DNA from: Rhizobiaceae bacterium
GTDB taxonomy: Bacteria; Pseudomonadota; Alphaproteobacteria; Rhizobiales; Rhizobiaceae
NCBI GenBank assembly: GCA_019635715.1
Contig: JAHBYY010000034.1
Coordinates: forward strand, 1-47,343
Length of the DNA stretch: 47,343 bases
Direction: 5' to 3'
Position 1 is the first letter of the stretch. Each line of letters begins with the position of its first letter. The notes beneath the pieces were generated by a model. That model saw only the letters and a list, made by a program, of their open reading frames with translations. It did not search any database and was not told the DNA's origin. A program made the position numbers and the translations under genes. This document shows positions 17,330-26,262 of this stretch, in pieces.

Positions 17330-19369
17330 ATGCCCGTGGTGAGCGACTATACAGGCATTCTCTCCGGCGCTTCCTGGAGCGGGGTCGACGATCCGAACAA
17401 CAGCCCGACCTTCGTTACCTTTTCCTTCGAGAGCGTCCTGCAGCCCTATGTGACGACGTCGCTGTTCACGCAGGCCTTTCTCGATTCGATGCGATCCTTC
17501 ACCGAGGCGGAGAAGACAGCCGCCCGCGCCGCCCTGGCGCAATGGGCGGACGCGTCGGGGCTCGTGCTGCTCGAAGTGCAGCCTGGCGAAGGCGACATCC
17601 GCTTCGGTTCGTATGATTTCAACCTCGATCCGAACACCAAGGGGTTCACCGGGCAGGGATATCGGCCCTATTCCTATGTCGAGGAATGGTTCGCCCATCG
17701 CGACCTGCTCGGCGGCGACGTCTTCATCGACTACGGCGATGCGACCGCCACCAGCCTCCTGCTGCACGAGATTGGCCACGCGCTCGGCTTCAAGCATCCG
17801 TTCGAGGGCGACACTACGCTGGACGCGGCGCATGACGACCAGAGCTTCACCGTCATGAGCTACAACGGCGCGCCGTCCAGCGTGCTGTCGCCTTTCGATG
17901 TCGAGGCGGTCCAGCACGTCTATGGCCTGAACACCGCCGACGGCGCGCAGGTTTTCTCCTGGTCCTGGAACGCTGCCGACCGCATCCTGACACAGGTCGG
18001 CTATTCGAGCGGCGACACCATCTTCGGCACCTCGGTGACCGACATCGTCGATGGCGGCGACGGCAGCGACTGGCTCGGCGGCTTCCAGGGCAACGACCAG
18101 TTGTCCGGTGGCGACGGCGACGACCGCCTGTTCGGCGGCGACGGCGACGACACGCTGACCGGCGGCGCCGGCATCGACACCTATTTCGGCGGCACTGGCG
18201 ACGACACCTACGTGATCACCGACGCGGATGATTACTGGATCTACGAATATGCCGGGGAAGGCAGCAAGGACACGGTGCTCGCCTCGCTGACCTACGACCT
18301 GCTCGCCGGCATGGACATCGAGAAACTGGCGACCACCGACGAAACCGCCACGACCAAGATCAACCTCTACGGCAACGAGATCGCCCAAGAGATCATCGGC
18401 AATGCCGGCGCCAACCTGATCTCCGACGGCGGCAAGGGCGGGGCCGACGTGCTCAAGGGGCTGGGCGGCGACGACACCTACCGTGTCTACAACAGCGGCG
18501 ACACGATCATCGAAGGGGCCGCCGAGGGTGCCAACGACACGGTGCTGGTGAATGTCAGCTTCGACCTGCTGGAAGACATCCATATCGAGACCTTCGGCAC
18601 GCTCGACGCCGCGTCAACCAGGACCATCAACCTCTACGGCAACCGGCTGGCCCAGGAGATCACCGGCAATGCCGGCAGGAACATCATCTCGGACGGCGGC
18701 AAGGGCGCGGCCGATGTGCTCAAGGGCCTCGCCGGCAACGACACCTACCGCGTCTACAATTCGGGAACCGTCGTCGTCGAAGGCGCCGGCCAGGGCCTGA
18801 GCGACACGGTGCAGGCCGCCGTCAGCTACACGCTGAAGGCGGGCGTCGAGGTCGAAGTGCTGACCACCACCAGCGCTTCGGGCAAGTCCGCCATCTCGCT
18901 CTACGGCAACGAGCTCGACCAGACGATCACCGGCAATGCCGGCGCCAATGCGCTGCGCGGCTATGACGGCGACGACACGATCAACGGCGGGGCCGGCGAC
19001 GACAGGATCTCGGGCGGTCTGGGCAACGACACGCTGGCCGGCAATGCCGGCGCCGACACCTATTACTTCTCCTATGCGCTGGACGAGGCGACCAATGTCG
19101 ACACGATCAAGGGCTTTTCCGGCATCGACCTGATCTCGCTCAACGCATCGATCTTTGCGCAGGCCGGCCCAGCCGGTGCGCTGGCGGCCGCCGCCTTCGC
19201 CGCCAGCGCCGACGGCAACGCCACCACGGCGGCGCATCGCATCACCTACGAGACCGACACCGGCATCCTGCGCTACGATGCCGACGGCACGGGCGCTGCG
19301 GCGGCGGTCGCCTTCGCCATCATGCAGGGCCTGCCGTCCATGAACGCCGGCGACTTCGTCATCGCCTGA
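17330..19369 (+). CDS. Serralysin-like RTX metalloprotease (peptidase M10B type)
   Basis: A 679-residue secreted protein without a Sec signal, as expected for type I secretion. The zinc site HEIGHALGFKH is at residues 146-156 and the Met-turn TVMSY at 174-178, so the metzincin catalytic centre is intact. RTX glycine-rich calcium repeats (GGDGDDxLxGG) occupy about 235-290 and again about 545-580. Between them lie three diverged modules of 89-90 residues, each with DDTYRVYNSG...INLYGN...GNAG, an internal duplication visible in DNA at about 18201, 18471 and 18738. The C-terminus is an M10-type domain ending DFVIA. No ABC/HlyD secretion genes or inhibitor are nearby. AGGTGAGGAA precedes the start. 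Confidence 0.9.
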   Translation: MPVVSDYTGILSGASWSGVDDPNNSPTFVTFSFESVLQPYVTTSLFTQAFLDSMRSFTEAEKTAARAALAQWADASGLVLLEVQPGEGDIRFGSYDFNLDPNTKGFTGQGYRPYSYVEEWFAHRDLLGGDVFIDYGDATATSLLLHEIGHALGFKHPFEGDTTLDAAHDDQSFTVMSYNGAPSSVLSPFDVEAVQHVYGLNTADGAQVFSWSWNAADRILTQVGYSSGDTIFGTSVTDIVDGGDGSDWLGGFQGNDQLSGGDGDDRLFGGDGDDTLTGGAGIDTYFGGTGDDTYVITDADDYWIYEYAGEGSKDTVLASLTYDLLAGMDIEKLATTDETATTKINLYGNEIAQEIIGNAGANLISDGGKGGADVLKGLGGDDTYRVYNSGDTIIEGAAEGANDTVLVNVSFDLLEDIHIETFGTLDAASTRTINLYGNRLAQEITGNAGRNIISDGGKGAADVLKGLAGNDTYRVYNSGTVVVEGAGQGLSDTVQAAVSYTLKAGVEVEVLTTTSASGKSAISLYGNELDQTITGNAGANALRGYDGDDTINGGAGDDRISGGLGNDTLAGNAGADTYYFSYALDEATNVDTIKGFSGIDLISLNASIFAQAGPAGALAAAAFAASADGNATTAAHRITYETDTGILRYDADGTGAAAAVAFAIMQGLPSMNAGDFVIA

Positions 19370-19432
19370 GGGGGCGTTCGTCGCGCCGAAATCCGCCGGC
19401 GCCCGGGAGGTCGTCGGCGCCGCTCGGCCTGA

Positions 19433-19448
19433 GCCCGGCATGCCGGGC
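19433..19448. terminator. Palindrome after the serralysin gene, possible terminator
   Basis: GCCCGGCATGCCGGGC is a perfect 16-base palindrome 63 bases beyond the protease stop. It could form a stem in RNA, but no T-run follows. Confidence 0.3.
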
Positions 19449-19544
19449 GGGCAGCGTGTGCCGGCGGGTCCGGCGGCCATCCCGTCAACTTTCCATGTGA
19501 CGGCTCGGCTTTGGGGCGCATTAGCGTTTGAACGTGGCCGCATC

Positions 19545-19556
19545 TTGGTATACCAA
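19545..19556. promoter_or_regulatory. GntR-type operator, site 1 (perfect palindrome)
   Basis: TTGGTATACCAA is a perfect 12-base palindrome 20 bases before the hydroxyacid dehydrogenase start. A TTGAAC (19528-19533) upstream and the TATACC inside the palindrome could be the -35 and -10, so binding would block transcription. Related sites occur at 24782, 28920 and 33519. Confidence 0.75.
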
Positions 19557-19576
19557 TATTATCCCATGAGGATTCC

Positions 19577-20572
19577 GTGTCGCGCCGCATGCCGAAGTGC
19601 CTGATCGTCCAGCCCATCCATCCGGATGCCGTCGCCCATCTCGAGAAGCATGACGTGAAGGCCGTCGTTTCGCGCGCCACCGACGAGGCCGGCCTGCTCG
19701 ACGAAGCGGTCGAGGCCGATGCCGCCATCACCCGCAATGCCGGTCTGCCGCGCGCCGCCATCGCCGTCTGCCGTCGCCTCCGTATCATCGCCATTCACGG
19801 GATCGGCACGGATGCCGTCCCCGTCGACCTGGCGACGGAAAGCGGCATCGTCGTCGTCAACACGCCCGATGCCAATCTTCAGTCCGTCGCGGAACACGCG
19901 CTGTCCTTGCTGCTTGCCGTGGCCAAGCGGCTTCCCGATGCCGACCGAGCCACGCGTGCCGGCGACTTTGCCTTCAAGTTCCGCGCTCCGTCGCGGGAAG
20001 TGTCCGGCGGGGTGCTCGGCCTTGTCGGGTTCGGCAAGATCGCTGGGCGCGTCGCCGCGATGGCGCGGGCCTTCGGCATGCATGTCGTGGCCCTGTCGCC
20101 GAACCAGCCGGATGAGGCATTCCAGCTCGCCGGGGTGGAGCGGGTCCCCGATCTCCGTACCCTGCTGACAAAGTCCGACTTCGTGTCGCTCCACCTGCCG
20201 CTGACACCTGCCACGCGCCACATGATCGGCGAGCCCCAGCTCAGATTGCTGCGCAGCGACGCCATCCTCGTCAACACCAGCCGCGGCGCGATCGTCGACG
20301 AGATCGCGCTCGCCGATTGGCTCGCCCGCAATCCCGGGGCCGGTGCCGGACTCGACGTGTTTTCGGTCGAGCCGCCGCCGCTCGATCATCCGCTGCTTGG
20401 ATTGCGCAACGTCGTGCTCAGTCCCCATACGGCGGCGTCGAGCGAGGCCGCGCTGCGCCGCACCGGCATCGAAGCCGCCGAGGCCGTTCTGACCGTTCTT
20501 GGCGGGGGCATTCCGCGCAATGTCGTCAATCCCGACGTGTTCGGTCGCCTGCGCGGATTGGAAGCCTCGTGA
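19577..20572 (+). CDS. D-isomer-specific 2-hydroxyacid dehydrogenase
   Basis: A 331-residue NAD(P)-dependent dehydrogenase that interconverts a 2-hydroxy acid and a 2-keto acid. The Rossmann motif GLVGFGKIAGRVA lies near residue 150. The catalytic Arg is in LVNTSRGAIVDE near 240, Glu in LDVFSVEPPP near 265 and His in LSPHTAAS near 285, all intact. It resembles SerA/hydroxypyruvate-reductase relatives without the ACT domain; the substrate is not clear. The start is GTG at 19577 with GAGGA four bases before it; an ATG four codons in (19589) is the alternative. Its stop overlaps the next gene's GTG. The perfect palindrome upstream places it in the GntR regulon. Confidence 0.88.
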   Translation: MSRRMPKCLIVQPIHPDAVAHLEKHDVKAVVSRATDEAGLLDEAVEADAAITRNAGLPRAAIAVCRRLRIIAIHGIGTDAVPVDLATESGIVVVNTPDANLQSVAEHALSLLLAVAKRLPDADRATRAGDFAFKFRAPSREVSGGVLGLVGFGKIAGRVAAMARAFGMHVVALSPNQPDEAFQLAGVERVPDLRTLLTKSDFVSLHLPLTPATRHMIGEPQLRLLRSDAILVNTSRGAIVDEIALADWLARNPGAGAGLDVFSVEPPPLDHPLLGLRNVVLSPHTAASSEAALRRTGIEAAEAVLTVLGGGIPRNVVNPDVFGRLRGLEAS

Positions 20573-21834
20573 CCGACCAGCGCACCGGGCCGGACGGCAT
20601 AGACGGGCTGGCCGCCAGCTTTCTCGCGGACCTCGAAGCCCGCACCGCCGACCCGCCGGGCGTGACGCGCCAGGCCTATGGATCGGGTGAGGCGGCTGCG
20701 CACCGATTGCTCGCCGCCTATGCCGGACGGCTCGGCCTGCCGGTGGAGACGGACCGCGCCGGCAACCTCTATGTGACGCTGCGGGGTCGCGATCCTGCAG
20801 CGCCGGTCTGGATGATCGGATCGCATCTCGATTCTGTGCCGCATGGCGGCAATTTCGACGGAGGGGCAGGGGTTGCCGCCGGTCTCGCGGTGCTCGCGGA
20901 GATCAAGCGCCGTGCCGTGCAGCCGCGCCGCTCCATCGTCCTGGTGGCGATACGGGCCGAGGAGAGCACCTGGTTTCCCGCCTCCTACATCGGCAGCCGC
21001 GCCGCCTTCGGGCTGCTCGCCGCGCCCGAACTCGACCTGAAGCGCAGCGACACGGGCGAGACGCTCGCGGTCCATATGCGCCGGGAGGGCTTTCCGCCCG
21101 AGCGGCTTCTCGGCGAACCCGGATATCTCGACCCGGCGCGGCTTCACGGCTTCATCGAGGTCCATATCGAGCAGGGTCCGACGCTCGTGCTTGATCGCAA
21201 GCCGATCGGGCTGGTCTCCGCCATCGCCGGCAGCTTCCGCTATCGCTCGGCGCGGGTGCGGGGCGCCTATGGGCACTCCGGCGCCGTGGCCCGCCGCCAC
21301 CGGCACGATGCCGTGTTCGCCTTCGCCGACATGGTGGCGGCGCTGGACCGGTTGTGGGCCGATCTCGACGCCGCCGGCAAGGCGGCGACCATCACCTTGG
21401 GCGAAGTATCCACCGATCCGGAGATGCACGCCTTCAGCAAGATTCCCGGCGAGCTGTGCTTCAGCCTCGACGTGCGCAGCGGCGATTCGCAGGTGCTCGC
21501 CGAGATCCGGCGCGACCTCGAGGCCATCGCGAAGCGGATCGAGGACGCCCGCGGCGTCAGCTTCGATTTCGGATTGCTGACCGCCAGCACGCCGGCGGTT
21601 CTGGATGCCGGCATCCGCGAGGCCCTGGCCGAGCAGGCGCGGCGGCATCGCATCGGCTATGTCGTGCTGCCCAGCGGGGCGGGACACGACGCCGCCGTCT
21701 TCGCCCAGCAGGGGGTGGCGACGGCCATGATCTTCGTGCGCAACGAGAACGGCAGCCACAACCCCGACGAGGCCATGCAGCTCGAAGACCTCGGCTGCGC
21801 GCTCACCATTCTGGTCGACCTTCTGGCCGAATAG
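20569..21834 (+). CDS. M20-family amidohydrolase (hydantoinase/carbamoylase type)
   Basis: A 421-residue Zn/Mn-dependent hydrolase of the group holding N-carbamoyl-L-amino-acid hydrolase, beta-ureidopropionase and allantoate amidohydrolase. Metal and substrate motifs in order are GSHLDSVPHGGNFDGGAGV near residue 85, RAEESTWF near 125, VHIEQGP near 200, YGHSGA and RHRHDA near 240, and SGAGHDAAVFAQQG near 370. Expected reaction: cleavage of an N-carbamoyl or similar amide to a free amino acid. The start is a GTG overlapping the dehydrogenase stop (GTGA, 20569-20572); the frame upstream is open but lies inside that gene. The two form a coupled operon under operator site 1. Confidence 0.88.
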   Translation: MTDQRTGPDGIDGLAASFLADLEARTADPPGVTRQAYGSGEAAAHRLLAAYAGRLGLPVETDRAGNLYVTLRGRDPAAPVWMIGSHLDSVPHGGNFDGGAGVAAGLAVLAEIKRRAVQPRRSIVLVAIRAEESTWFPASYIGSRAAFGLLAAPELDLKRSDTGETLAVHMRREGFPPERLLGEPGYLDPARLHGFIEVHIEQGPTLVLDRKPIGLVSAIAGSFRYRSARVRGAYGHSGAVARRHRHDAVFAFADMVAALDRLWADLDAAGKAATITLGEVSTDPEMHAFSKIPGELCFSLDVRSGDSQVLAEIRRDLEAIAKRIEDARGVSFDFGLLTASTPAVLDAGIREALAEQARRHRIGYVVLPSGAGHDAAVFAQQGVATAMIFVRNENGSHNPDEAMQLEDLGCALTILVDLLAE

Positions 21835-21847
21835 CCGGGCCCGGGAG

Positions 21848-21893
21848 TTCGGATCTCTCCGGCCTGTCGCTTCGGATCTCTCCGGCCTGTCGC
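21848..21893. repeat. Tandem direct repeat, 2 x 23 bp
   Basis: The 23-base unit beginning TTCGGATCTCTCCGG occurs twice back to back, 21848-21870 and 21871-21893, in the 130-base gap between the convergent M20 and permease genes. Each unit holds a small hairpin (CGGATCTCTCCG is near-palindromic). Confidence 0.85.
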
Positions 21894-21964
21894 TCCGCGC
21901 CATCGCATTGGGGGGTACGCAGCCGCGGACCCGCCGGTCCACGGCCACAGGCGGCAGTCCTGCT

Positions 21965-22756
21965 CTATCCCTGGCGGCGCTTGCGCAAGGTCTGGTCGGC
22001 GAACAGCAGCAGGGCGCTGAACACGATCAGCAGCACCGCGACGGCGGCGATCGACGGATCGAGATCCTCGTTGATGCCGTCCCAGATCTGCCGGGGCAGG
22101 GTGAGGATGTTGCGGCTGGCGATGAACAGCACGACGATCAGCTCGTCCCAGGAGCTCAGGAAGGCGAACAGCGCGCCGGAGAAGATGCCGGGCGCGATGA
22201 TCGGCAGCACGATCAGCCGCAGCCGGTCCACCGGGCCGGCGCCGAGCCCGGCCGCGGCGGCTTCCAGCCTGCGGTCGAAGCCGGAAAGCGCCGCGCTGAC
22301 CGTGATGATCACATAGGGCATGCCCATCATGGCGTGGGCAAGGATGACGCCGGTATAGGTGTCGAGGATCTTGAGGTCGATCCACAGGCGGTAGACGCCC
22401 AGCGCATACACGACCGGCGGGATGACCGCGGGCAGCACCATGATCGCGCGGATGGACGAGGAGATGCGGCCCCCGGCGCGCCAGCAGCCGAGCGCGCAGA
22501 GCGTGCCGGCGACCGTCGCGATCAGCGTGGCGACCAGGCCGATCACCACGCTCTGGCCGAAGGCCGGCAGCCAGGCCGCATCGCTCCACAGGGCCTTGTA
22601 GTGGGCCAGCGAGAGGCCTTCCGACGGAAGCGACAGATAGCTTCGGTCGGTCAGCGAGATCGGCAGGACGAAGATCAGCGGCACCAGCAGGAAGGCCGCG
22701 ACGACCACCGCCAGCGCCTGCACGCCGAATGTCGGACGGGTGCCCTGATCGACCAT
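21965..22756 (-). CDS. ABC transporter permease, PotC-like (importer A)
   Basis: A 263-residue inner-membrane permease with six predicted helices. The EAA loop, EAAAAGLGAGPVDRLRLIVLP near residue 170, contacts the ATPase. It matches the spermidine/putrescine/iron-type permease family (COG1177). The start ATG at 22756 lies two bases after the stop of the PotB-like gene, so the two are co-translated. It is the last gene of the minus-strand operon ATPase-permease-permease. The binding protein of this importer is probably the divergent one at 26263. The true substrate may be an amine or amino-acid derivative rather than a polyamine. Confidence 0.9.
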   Translation of the reverse strand: MVDQGTRPTFGVQALAVVVAAFLLVPLIFVLPISLTDRSYLSLPSEGLSLAHYKALWSDAAWLPAFGQSVVIGLVATLIATVAGTLCALGCWRAGGRISSSIRAIMVLPAVIPPVVYALGVYRLWIDLKILDTYTGVILAHAMMGMPYVIITVSAALSGFDRRLEAAAAGLGAGPVDRLRLIVLPIIAPGIFSGALFAFLSSWDELIVVLFIASRNILTLPRQIWDGINEDLDPSIAAVAVLLIVFSALLLFADQTLRKRRQG

Positions 22757-22758
22757 GG

Positions 22759-23604
22759 CTATCGCTCCGTCCGCGAATGGGAGGGGTCGAAGAAACGCGA
22801 CAGCAGCAGCAGCAGCGCGATCGTCACGACGACGAGCACGGTTGCCAGCATCGCGCCGACGCCCCAGCGCGGCAGGACCAGGATCTGCGTGGTGATGTAC
22901 TGCGCGATCATCATGGTGCGGCCGCCGCCGAGGATGGCGGGGGTCGTGTAGAAGCCGAAGGTCAGGATCAGCACCAGGATCGCCGAGGCGGCGATACCGG
23001 GCATCGACAGCGGCAGGAACACCTCGCGGAAGGCGCGGCCGCGCGAGGCGCCCATGCCGCGCGCCGCCTCGACAAGGCGGATGTCGATCGCCGCCATCGA
23101 CGCCAGCAGCGGCAGGACGGCGTAGGGGATCATGTAGTGGACCATGCCGACGATGACGCCGAACTCGTTCCAGATCAGCGGCAGCGGCTGGTCGATGACG
23201 CCCAGCGACTGGAGGAACTGGTTCACCAGGCCGCGCCGCTGCAGCAGCGTCACCCAGACGAAGGAGCGCACCAGCGCCGAAACCCAGAGCGGCAGCAGCA
23301 CGCCGTAGAGCATGAACGTCCGCATGCTCCGCGAGCCGATGGTGATGACATAGGCCATCAGATAGCCGAGCGGCACGGCGATCGCCGTCGTGATCAGGCA
23401 GATGCGGGCGGTCGCGGACAGCACCGCCTGGATGCCGCTCGAGGTGAACAGCATTTCGTAATTGCCGAGGCCCGGTGTCGGCTCCAGCACGCTGAGCGAC
23501 AGGACGCGGCCGACCGGGAAGAGGTAGAACAGCAGGAGCAGGAGCAGCGCCGGGGCGGCAAGCAGCAGCCCGGTCCGTGCGGCGGCCGATTTGGTCTCTC
23601 CCAC
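22759..23604 (-). CDS. ABC transporter permease, PotB-like (importer A)
   Basis: A 281-residue permease with six predicted helices and the EAA loop EAARGMGASRGRAFREVFLPL near residue 185. It matches COG1176 (PotB family). I placed the start at GTG 23604 (VGETKSAAARTG), because it lies two bases behind the ATPase stop and the first helix begins soon after. The open frame runs on to 23820 inside the ATPase gene without similarity. It pairs with the PotC-like permease to form the heterodimeric channel. Confidence 0.9.
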   Translation of the reverse strand: MGETKSAAARTGLLLAAPALLLLLLFYLFPVGRVLSLSVLEPTPGLGNYEMLFTSSGIQAVLSATARICLITTAIAVPLGYLMAYVITIGSRSMRTFMLYGVLLPLWVSALVRSFVWVTLLQRRGLVNQFLQSLGVIDQPLPLIWNEFGVIVGMVHYMIPYAVLPLLASMAAIDIRLVEAARGMGASRGRAFREVFLPLSMPGIAASAILVLILTFGFYTTPAILGGGRTMMIAQYITTQILVLPRWGVGAMLATVLVVVTIALLLLLSRFFDPSHSRTER

Positions 23605-23606
23605 GC

Positions 23607-24704
23607 TCAGCGCTCCGAAAGCAGCGTTGCGGCATGCGCCGACCAGCCGAGCGCCACCGGCTGGCCCTCGCCGAAGGCCGTTGCCCCGCCGCCGCCGTCG
23701 GGTGCCCAGGCCGCCGCGGTCGACAACAGGAGGCCGATCCCCTCGACCTCGGCCTCGATGGCGATGCTCGATCCGAGGTAGGTGCGGCTGCGCAGCATGC
23801 CTTCGACGACGTTGGCGCATGATCTGGCAGCGTCGCCGACCGCGATGCGCTCGGGGCGCAGCGTCAGGGTGACCTCCGTTCCGGCTTGCAGGCGCTCCGG
23901 CGAGATCGCCAGCAGCCGAAGGCCGCCGACCCGCACGGCGACTTCATCGCCGCGCTGTTCCTCGACGTCGCCGGAGAAGAAGTTGCTCTGGCCGAGGAAG
24001 CCGGCGATGAACCGGTTGGCCGGCCGCTCGTAAAGGTCGGCCGGCGTGCCGATCTGCGCCAGGCGCCCGTTGTTCATCACCGCCACCCGGTCGGACAGCG
24101 ACATGGCTTCGTCCTGATCGTGGGTGACGAAGATGAAGGTCAGGCCGAGATCGCGATTGAGTTCCCTGAGTTCGCGCTGCACCTCCGAGCGTAGCTGGCG
24201 GTCGAGCGCGCTCAGCGGTTCGTCGAGCAGCAGGAGGTTGGGCTCGAAAGCGATGGCGCGGGCCAGCGCCACGCGCTGCTGCTGGCCGCCGGACAACTGG
24301 CGCGGCAGCCGATCCTCGAATCCGTCGAGGCGGACGCGCGCCAGGACGGTGCGGACCCGCTCCGCGATCTGCGCTTTGGGCCGTCCGCGCATCCGCAGCC
24401 CGAAGGCGACGTTCTGCGCCACCGTCATGTGCGGGAACAGCGCATAGCCCTGATAGACCATGCCGAAGGCGCGCTTCTCCGGCCCCCAGGCGGTAATGTC
24501 CTGGCCCCTCAGATGCAGCCTCCCGGCGTCCGGCGCGGAAAAGCCGGCGATCATGCTCAGGACGGTCGACTTTCCGGACCCGGAGGGCCCCAAAAGCGTA
24601 AGGAATTCGCCAGGTTGGATGTCGGCGCTGAAGTCGTCGACGGCGACCACCGGACCATAGCGCTTCGTCAGGTTGCGGGCGGAAAGGGCAGGGGTTCCGT
24701 TCAT
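23607..24704 (-). CDS. ABC transporter ATP-binding protein, PotA-like (importer A)
   Basis: A 365-residue ATPase. Walker A is GPSGSGKST near residue 40, the Q-loop VYQGYALFPH near 85, the signature LSGGQQQRVALARA near 137, Walker B LLLLDEPLSALD near 157 and the switch His THDQDEA near 195. A TOBE domain fills the last ~110 residues. The start ATG at 24704 follows a weak GAG; the frame opens further upstream to 24803 without support. It is the first gene of the importer A operon, divergent from the M24 gene, with operator site 2 78 bases upstream. Confidence 0.92.
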   Translation of the reverse strand: MNGTPALSARNLTKRYGPVVAVDDFSADIQPGEFLTLLGPSGSGKSTVLSMIAGFSAPDAGRLHLRGQDITAWGPEKRAFGMVYQGYALFPHMTVAQNVAFGLRMRGRPKAQIAERVRTVLARVRLDGFEDRLPRQLSGGQQQRVALARAIAFEPNLLLLDEPLSALDRQLRSEVQRELRELNRDLGLTFIFVTHDQDEAMSLSDRVAVMNNGRLAQIGTPADLYERPANRFIAGFLGQSNFFSGDVEEQRGDEVAVRVGGLRLLAISPERLQAGTEVTLTLRPERIAVGDAARSCANVVEGMLRSRTYLGSSIAIEAEVEGIGLLLSTAAAWAPDGGGGATAFGEGQPVALGWSAHAATLLSER

Positions 24705-24781
24705 CTCAATACTCACTGCGGGACCGTCGATGCACCGGCGAAATGCCCTCCCATGCAAAGCCGTAGACAAGTGGCGTGCAT

Positions 24782-24793
24782 TTGGCATACCAT
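24782..24793. promoter_or_regulatory. GntR-type operator, site 2
   Basis: TTGGCATACCAT matches TTGGTATACCAA at 10 of 12 positions. It lies in the 324-base divergent gap between the importer A ATPase (minus) and the M24 gene (plus), which otherwise shows no gene, so it could control both. Confidence 0.65.
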
Positions 24794-25028
24794 GATTGCA
24801 CAAGTTTTGACTATGCCCAATTTCTCGGCATTGGGCGGTACGCTCTGGGTCTCGACACCTTGGAACTCACACGGCCAGGACAATGTGACGGGCAGGCGCC
24901 GATGGGCAGCGCCGGCGTCAGCCTGCCGGCCTTGCCGCGGCGTGCCGGCGCGCCTGGTCCCCAGCCCGAAAGGCCGCGCCGCGGGCCCGCGGCGCAATCG
25001 AAATTCAGTCCCGGAATGGCAGTTCAGC

Positions 25029-26225
25029 ATGGCAAATGAGTTTCTGACCGACGTCGACGGGCGCACGGTAACGCTGCGCTTCGAGCGAAGCGAGCACGAG
25101 GAGAGGATCGCCCGGACAAGGGCGATCCTGAGGGAGCGCGACCTCGCGGCCCTTCTCGTCTTCGCGCAGGAGAGCCACTATTACCTCACCGGCTACGACA
25201 CCAGCGGCTACGTCTATTTCCAGTCCGGCGTGATCACCGCCGACGAGGGCCGCAAGGTTCTGCTGACGCGTCGGCCGGACCAGTCGCAGGCCGAGGACAC
25301 CTCGCTCTACGAGGATATCCGCATCTGGCTCAACGCCGAGGATGTCAATCCGGCCGACGAGCTCCGCAAGATTCTCCAGGAACTCGGCCTCCAGGGCCAG
25401 AGGATCGGCATCGAACTCGCGACCTACGGCCTGACCGGCTACAACTACGAACGCGTGCGCGTCGCCATGGAAGGCTTCTGCACGCTCGTCGATGCCTCGG
25501 ATGTCGTGCGGTCGCTGCGCGTGCGCAAATCGCCGAGCGAGCTCGCCTATGTGCGCCGGGCGGGCGAACTCGCCGACGATGCCGTTCATGCGATGGTCGA
25601 GGCGGCGCGGCCCGGCATCTCCGACAGCCTGGTGACGTCGGCCTGCATCCACGCCATGCTGGTCGGCGGCGGCGACATGCCTTCGGGCGATCCGATGGTC
25701 AATTCCGGCCCCCGCGCCGTCTACGGCCGCGGGCTCGGTGTGCCGCGCATGCTGGAGACCCAGGACCAGTTGATGCTGGAGCATGCGGCCTCCTACTGCC
25801 GCTATACGGTGGTGACGGAGCGCACCGTCGTGCTCGGCACGCCGCCGGAGCGTCAGCGCACTATGTTCAAGGTGGCGACCGACACGCTCTACGAGATCAT
25901 CGACTATGCCCGGCCCGGCCGGCTGATCGGCGAGCTCGACGACATCCATCGCCGCAATCTCGACGCCGCCGGATACGAGAAGTACCGCTTCTCGGCCTGC
26001 GGCTACTCGCTCGGCACGACCTTCCGTCCGACCTGGATGGATCCGCCGCCCATGCTCTATTCCGGCAACCGCACGCCGATCGAGACCGGCATGGTGCTGT
26101 TCTGCCATGTCGTCATCGGGGACCGCGACCACGGCCTCACCGCTGCCACCGGCCTGACCTTCCATGTCGGCGAAAGCGCGACCGAGATCCTCAGCGCGAT
26201 CCCGATGGAACTTCACGTGAAGTGA
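25029..26225 (+). CDS. M24 'pita-bread' hydrolase with altered metal site (creatinase-like), copy 1
   Basis: A 398-residue protein with an N-terminal creatinase/prolidase domain (about 15-165) and a C-terminal M24 domain (about 175-390). In active M24 metallopeptidases an Asp-x-Gly and a second Asp bind metal; here the equivalent stretch reads LEHAASYCRYTVVTERT, so both Asp are gone, and the usual EP motif near the end reads GMVLFCHVV. The ERT is kept, as in creatinase, which also works without metal. It is therefore probably a metal-free C-N hydrolase and not an Xaa-Pro peptidase. The start ATG at 25029 gives the normal family length; the upstream open frame is unsupported. The importer A binding protein follows it. 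Confidence 0.82.
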   Translation: MANEFLTDVDGRTVTLRFERSEHEERIARTRAILRERDLAALLVFAQESHYYLTGYDTSGYVYFQSGVITADEGRKVLLTRRPDQSQAEDTSLYEDIRIWLNAEDVNPADELRKILQELGLQGQRIGIELATYGLTGYNYERVRVAMEGFCTLVDASDVVRSLRVRKSPSELAYVRRAGELADDAVHAMVEAARPGISDSLVTSACIHAMLVGGGDMPSGDPMVNSGPRAVYGRGLGVPRMLETQDQLMLEHAASYCRYTVVTERTVVLGTPPERQRTMFKVATDTLYEIIDYARPGRLIGELDDIHRRNLDAAGYEKYRFSACGYSLGTTFRPTWMDPPPMLYSGNRTPIETGMVLFCHVVIGDRDHGLTAATGLTFHVGESATEILSAIPMELHVK

Positions 26226-26262
26226 ACCTCCCAGCCAGTCATAACCAAAAGGGGAACCGAAC

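Noticed and set aside
21965-23635. 556-codon frame that would make the PotC-like permease a fusion
   Set aside because: The upstream part is an out-of-frame reading of the PotB-like gene; a normal ATG at 22756 follows the PotB stop by two bases.
24429-25028. N-terminal extension of the first M24 gene
   Set aside because: It crosses the divergent promoter and operator and is antisense to the ATPase; the ATG at 25029 gives normal family length.
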